A DNA stretch of 64,000 nucleotides, taken from Linnemannia elongata (lineage: Eukaryota; Mortierellomycota; Mortierellomycetes; Mortierellales; Mortierellaceae). Of the stretch, positions 60,155 through 64,000 are shown one piece after another. Made by a program: the position numbers and the translations under genes. The notes beneath the pieces were generated by a model, which worked only from the letters and a program-made list of their open reading frames with translations, searched no databases and was not told where the DNA came from. Where the stretch lies: assembly GCA_036320915.1 (NCBI GenBank), contig JAXBDG010000013.1:1984001-2048000 (forward strand), in the 5' to 3' direction. Every line of letters begins with the position of its first letter. The stretch's first letter is position 1.

Positions 60155-61014
60155 ATAGCATGGATACATGAACAAAGGTCGAAGCCGCCTTGGACCGCGC
60201 GTCCTTTTTGTTCTCTTTTGTCCACTTTTGTCTTTTCATCTTTTTCCCTTTTGCCCCCTCCTATTACGCTTAAACCTCGTTCTCTTCCCTCTCACGTTAT
60301 TCTTCACAACCCCGGGTCAAGTACTCATCGCCTCACAGGCAGTTGCAGCCAGTCCTCCATTTAACGTTTAACTCCCAGTCCTCCGACCAATGGCTTGAAA
60401 GGCGCGTGTGCCTCAACGCGTCCATGGCAACACCCACCATACGCTGAAGCACGCACGAACTGACATCGGAATGTTACGACACGAAAGGCAGAGCCGGTTC
60501 TGATGAGGGCGAGGACAGGCAGGATGTGTTGCCATCTTTCAGGAAGCAAACCTTCCTTCTCGGGATTGCCCCATACAGCAATCGCAAGGATACTGAGATC
60601 CAAGTATGATGTACTACGACCTCAGCTCTCATCTGTGGAACTGAAACTGCTGCGCTCATTGCCTTACGTATGGCCCCTTGACACAGGATGACTGGTTTTA
60701 GAGAGTATCAGGCCTACTTTATCATCCTAGGTCCTTTGACTTGAAGCAAATCACATAAGTTGTTGTGTTCGTTTGATATAACAATCTCTTTCCAGGTGGA
60801 TAACTTTTACATGGAGTTGGTACGAGTAGACAGGAGCACACTCCTGATTGGCTAGAACGAGTCGAATAGTATTTCTTCGCCCTCCTCCTCGGTATATCTG
60901 TTTGAACTCACTCCACGTTCCTTCATTCACCACTGAAAAAACACTCTCCTTCGTTATTCCTCTCCTTCACTCTTTACACTCCTTCACTCAACAATAGAGA
61001 TAACACCTTTTCCA
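60155..61014. other. Intergenic, upstream of the split-start gene
   Basis: A moderately GC-rich stretch at 60361-60690 has coding-like composition on the minus strand in two frames but no consistent single frame. From about 60890 to 61014 the sequence is a C/T-rich, ATG-poor leader typical of 5' UTRs. Confidence 0.45.
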
Positions 61015-61154
61015 ATGTAAGTATCCAGAATATAATTAACATGTGTGAGATGTTTAGAAGTTTTAGTCACAGCAACTGCATGTTCTCATATGATAAGAGG
61101 AGACTACATAGCAAGTATAGAAATAAAGAGGATAACATTTCTGTCCACCTCACA

Positions 61155-61185
<31 letters not shown>

Positions 61186-61933
61186 CGCACCTTTGCACCT
61201 TTGCACAGTTACGCTCTATCACTCTCTCCTATGTCTGTTTCCCCCTTGACGCAGCTAGGACACAACAAAAAAGGAGTCCAGTCGACAAATGTGAATACAA
61301 TTCTAACGCGTTTCATTTACTTTCTTAAAGGGACTGCAGAAGTCTGAGGTCAAGACTGGACGGGCACAAGGAATATCGCGCCAGCATTTCCCCCGACGAC
61401 CTGTTCAACTGGAACCCTCGCGTTCGCCTCATCAACCTGAACCCCCCATGCGACCGATACCACCACCACCACCACAATGCTACACATAAGATCCACCAGT
61501 GCTATGAGGGTAACAGAGCGGCACGCCTCCAGTCACGCACAATGACCAGTACACATCTTTGAAGACCCAAAAGACCCCACGTCACCCCCCATCATGTTCG
61601 GGAATATGTAGGACGAACCGCGACAACCTGTCCGTCCGCTCAGCCAGTACACCTCAGCACCAGTCATCCATAAGTTTTGTCGAACCTCGACAGCATTCTA
61701 AGAACTTCCACTTTCCAGACCAGCATATCAGTTTTCAGCGGTCCCATAGTCACCCAGCCCCATGGGCGAGGATGCCGTTCTTGAACAACTTTCAACAACA
61801 ACCGCAAGCCGCCTACGCCCCTGTTTCCGAGCTTGTTGATCATGTCCAGAACTACAACAATGTTCTTGTAGGGCGGCAGTACTGTATCCTCCTCCTCCTG
61901 AGTCCTTTGCCGCTTCTGACATCCATCAGGTAG
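61015..61933 (+). CDS. Predicted small protein with start codon split by an intron
   Basis: A CT-rich leader ends CCAAT|GTAAGTATCC. A 314-base intron with T29 (61157-61185) ends TTCTTAAAG|GGACTGC. Joining gives ...CCA-ATG-GAC-TGC, so ATG forms only after splicing (AT at 61015-61016, G at 61331). Exon 2 (61331-61509) reads MDCRSLRSRLDGHKEYRA, then SPDDLFNWNPRVRLINLNPP, with GC-rich third positions. A donor GTAACA at 61510 and acceptor CTCAG at 61643 lead to exon 3 (61644-61933): STPQHQSSISFVEPRQHS, PFLNNFQQQPQAAYAPVSEL, VQNYNNVLVG, to TAG. The total is 156 residues. No family is recognised. The last 18 residues are hydrophobic and look less like coding sequence, so the true 3' end may differ, for example by a further intron to TCCATCAG at 61929. 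Confidence 0.4.
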
Positions 61934-62357
61934 CACGAAGATCGCGACCAATCTCATTGAATTACCCTTCGCACATGGCCTACATCTACTCGTTTATTCT
62001 CTACCGCAACTGCGATATCTATTGCCAAATAGGACGCCTTTCAATTCTCCGCTTGTGCGCCACACCCACCCTTTTTTTTTTTACTCCCACTCTACTCTTG
62101 GATAGGGGAAGTAACAAAAAAAAAAGGACATAGATTCGACGTAAGATTTCGTCTCTTTATTTTTCAACAGTGAGTGGGGGTCATGTGTGTGTATGTGTTG
62201 TTGTTGTTGTAATTGTTGTTTGTTTATAAGGAACAAGGCCAAAAAAAAAAGGGAAGGACGGAGGAGGAGGGAGTTGTTTTTGAAAGTGTAAGGGGAGAGG
62301 GGAATGGGGAACAATAAAAAAAACAGATCAAGTAGCAAAGGAAGGTATTGATACTGC
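61934..62357. other. Convergent intergenic region
   Basis: Between the predicted small gene (+) and ATP7 (-). Short T and A runs and a GTT repeat near 62196-62222; no gene. Confidence 0.55.
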
Positions 62358-63997
62358 TTAGAAGAGAGTAACGTAACCGAACTTGTCGTTGTATCCCTTG
62401 GTGTCCCACTTGCTCTTGGCCAACAAAGCATCGACCTTCTCGGCGATCTCAGGGCGAGACTTGAGAACATCATCGACCTATTGATTAGAGGAAATGGGAT
62501 AAACGCGCCGTTGTTAAAAAAAAGCTGAGTTAGGCAAAGGATGAACTCAGTTGTTGTAGGTGAGGTGTTTAGAGATCCTTGATTTGAATAGCTCCTGCGC
62601 GTCGATTCTGCTCCCAACCTGGCTGCCGATTGATCTTAATACTGAAAAGCCGTGCCTGGTCCTCCATGAGAACAAGGCGTTCAGAAACCTCATTATGACG
62701 TCTAGCCAAGATCAGGCGCGACCCGAGTCTCCCTCACATCCTGCGGTCCTGGGTACAGTCAAATATGTCAAAAAAGAACTGTGTCATCCTGGCTTTTGAT
62801 CCTGTCAAGTGCTATCCCTTAGAAACGACCATCCAACTCGTCATCCTGAAAAAGAAAGTTGTAGTGGTGCCAACGACTCTGAGGTGAGAACAGGCTTCAA
62901 AAGACGTCAGATACGTACGGTGAGCTCATCAATGGGGCGGGAGGTCTCGATGTTCTTCAAGGTGGCCTGGAGATCAGCGAGCTCAGACTCAACCTTGGTG
63001 GCGGTGAACTTGGCGCGCTCAAGCTAATTGATTATTCAAAAGGATGCAATGAAAGGATATGAATGAGAGGAGGGTCCAAAATGACGTGCTGTAAGAGACA
63101 AAGGCTTTGGATAGGGTTGGCGTTCCTGGAATGCACGCCAGGCGGTTGGCGGGTCCAGTTGATAGCAAGGAGGTGGAAGAAGGATGATTATCCCACTACA
63201 TTATCGTGTCCTGTTCCTGAATACGTCCTGTTCCTGAAATTTGATCAATTGCGCAAAAATAAGGCGTCCGAGCGTCCGTTGGGCGTGATCGGGTGGTTCA
63301 GGAAAAGGGAAGCGGGACGATGATGGTGACAACAGTCTTTTCTTTTTTCTCTCCATTGTTGCTGCATTGTTGGTCGAGTATTGTGAGGAGCGAGAGGGTG
63401 TGTGAGCGAGATCGGGTAGTTCAGGAAAGGTAGAGGGAGGGATGCGGTTGACGTTGATGGCGACAGCGATCGTTTTCGTGTATTGCCGCATTGTTGAAGG
63501 AATTGGTCGAGTGCATTGAGAAAGTAAGGGAAAGGTGTATGTATATGTGCGTGCAAATAGAAGGTGTGCAGTTGATTGATCGGGTGTGCTGTTGTTGATT
63601 GTATGCGCAAGGGGTCGATGGTTTGCTGCATGCGTGCAGCATCGAACTGGTGCCTGAACAATCCTGGATCGAAAAAAAAACTAGAATATAAACGTACAGC
63701 CTTGGCCTCAACGGCCTCAATAGACTTGATCTGAGCCTTGACATCATAAGTCGAGGGCTTGAAAGCCTTGTGGGCCTTCTCGACCTCGTCGATGATCGCC
63801 TGGTTCTTGAGGACCTTGCGGTAATGAGCAAAGTCGACGGCTGTCTTCTGGTCCTGGAGATCAGACAACACACGACGGGCCTCCTCGTTGCGCTTGCGGA
63901 AAGCGCCCAAGGCGGCGACAGTCTCGGTCTTAAGACCAAGGGAAGTCGACAGCTTGGTCCAGTCGATGTGGGTGGCGGCGGCCTTGACAGCAGACAT
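62358..63997 (-). CDS. ATP7: Mitochondrial ATP synthase subunit d
   Basis: Three exons, 63698-63997, 62919-63023 and 62358-62477, all in phase 0, encode 174 residues, equal to yeast Atp7. It is a subunit of the F1Fo ATP synthase peripheral stalk (stator) on the matrix side of the inner membrane. The N terminus ([20 protein letters not shown], then [13 protein letters not shown]) matches the family hallmark of a Trp-containing helix and a FRKRN block. Charged helices follow ([19 protein letters not shown], then [19 protein letters not shown]). The C terminus is [20 protein letters not shown], then FGYVTLF. There is no cleavable presequence of note. Introns of 674 and 441 bases exceed the coding exons nearby. 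The start lies 3 bases from the window edge, so the promoter is outside. Confidence 0.95.
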
Positions 63998-64000
63998 GAT

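Noticed and set aside
60361..60690. Coding-like minus-strand stretch (for example RWQHILPVLALIRTGSAF)
   Set aside because: The composition is suggestive, but two frames compete, no start or splice model links them and no family is recognised. It was left as intergenic.

Overview
This window is nuclear DNA from a filamentous fungus. Genes carry short GT-AG introns, coding stretches have C/G-rich third positions, and intergenic DNA is full of homopolymers, (GA)n tracts and purine or pyrimidine strands. F-box plus 28-residue leucine-rich-repeat proteins, Tc1-type elements and this codon style would fit an early-diverging fungus, and I lean to Mortierellomycotina. That placement is inference; no rRNA or other marker is present.

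Layout. 1-5 kb is gene-poor, with a probable coding relic (1988-2518) and one small secreted cysteine-rich gene (3571-3813) that looks like a CS-alpha-beta defensin. 5.1-17.5 kb is housekeeping: a GNAT acetyltransferase (-), a five-exon protein with two ZNRD2/SSSCA1 zinc ribbons (-), lysyl-tRNA synthetase (+) and an unrecognised S/P/H-rich protein with a GC-AG intron (-). 18.9-26.8 kb is an accessory island of three direct F-box/LRR paralogues. The first has a broken F-box, and a dead Tc1/mariner element with intact inverted repeats sits between the first and second. 28.4-40.0 kb is housekeeping again: class II fructose-bisphosphate aldolase (-), mitoribosomal Mrp10 (-), Dlt1-family membrane protein (+, divergent from Mrp10) and a Pho85-type cyclin (-).

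40.0-61.0 kb is about 21 kb in which I find no convincing conserved gene: only simple repeats, poly(A)/poly(T) runs, a few tiny ORFs and one A45 tract flanked by an 11-bp direct duplication. 61.0-64.0 kb holds a probable new small gene whose start codon is split by an intron, and the ATP synthase subunit d gene (-).

How the genes relate. There is no operon-like logic. The housekeeping genes are independent units: translation (KRS1, MRP10), glycolysis (FBA), oxidative phosphorylation (ATP7) and cell cycle or phosphate signalling (PCL). The parts most likely to be lineage-specific are the defensin-like peptide and the LRR array. I saw no CRISPR array, rRNA or convincing tRNA. Exon models were made by hand from splice consensus, frame continuity and family knowledge; no alignment was run.
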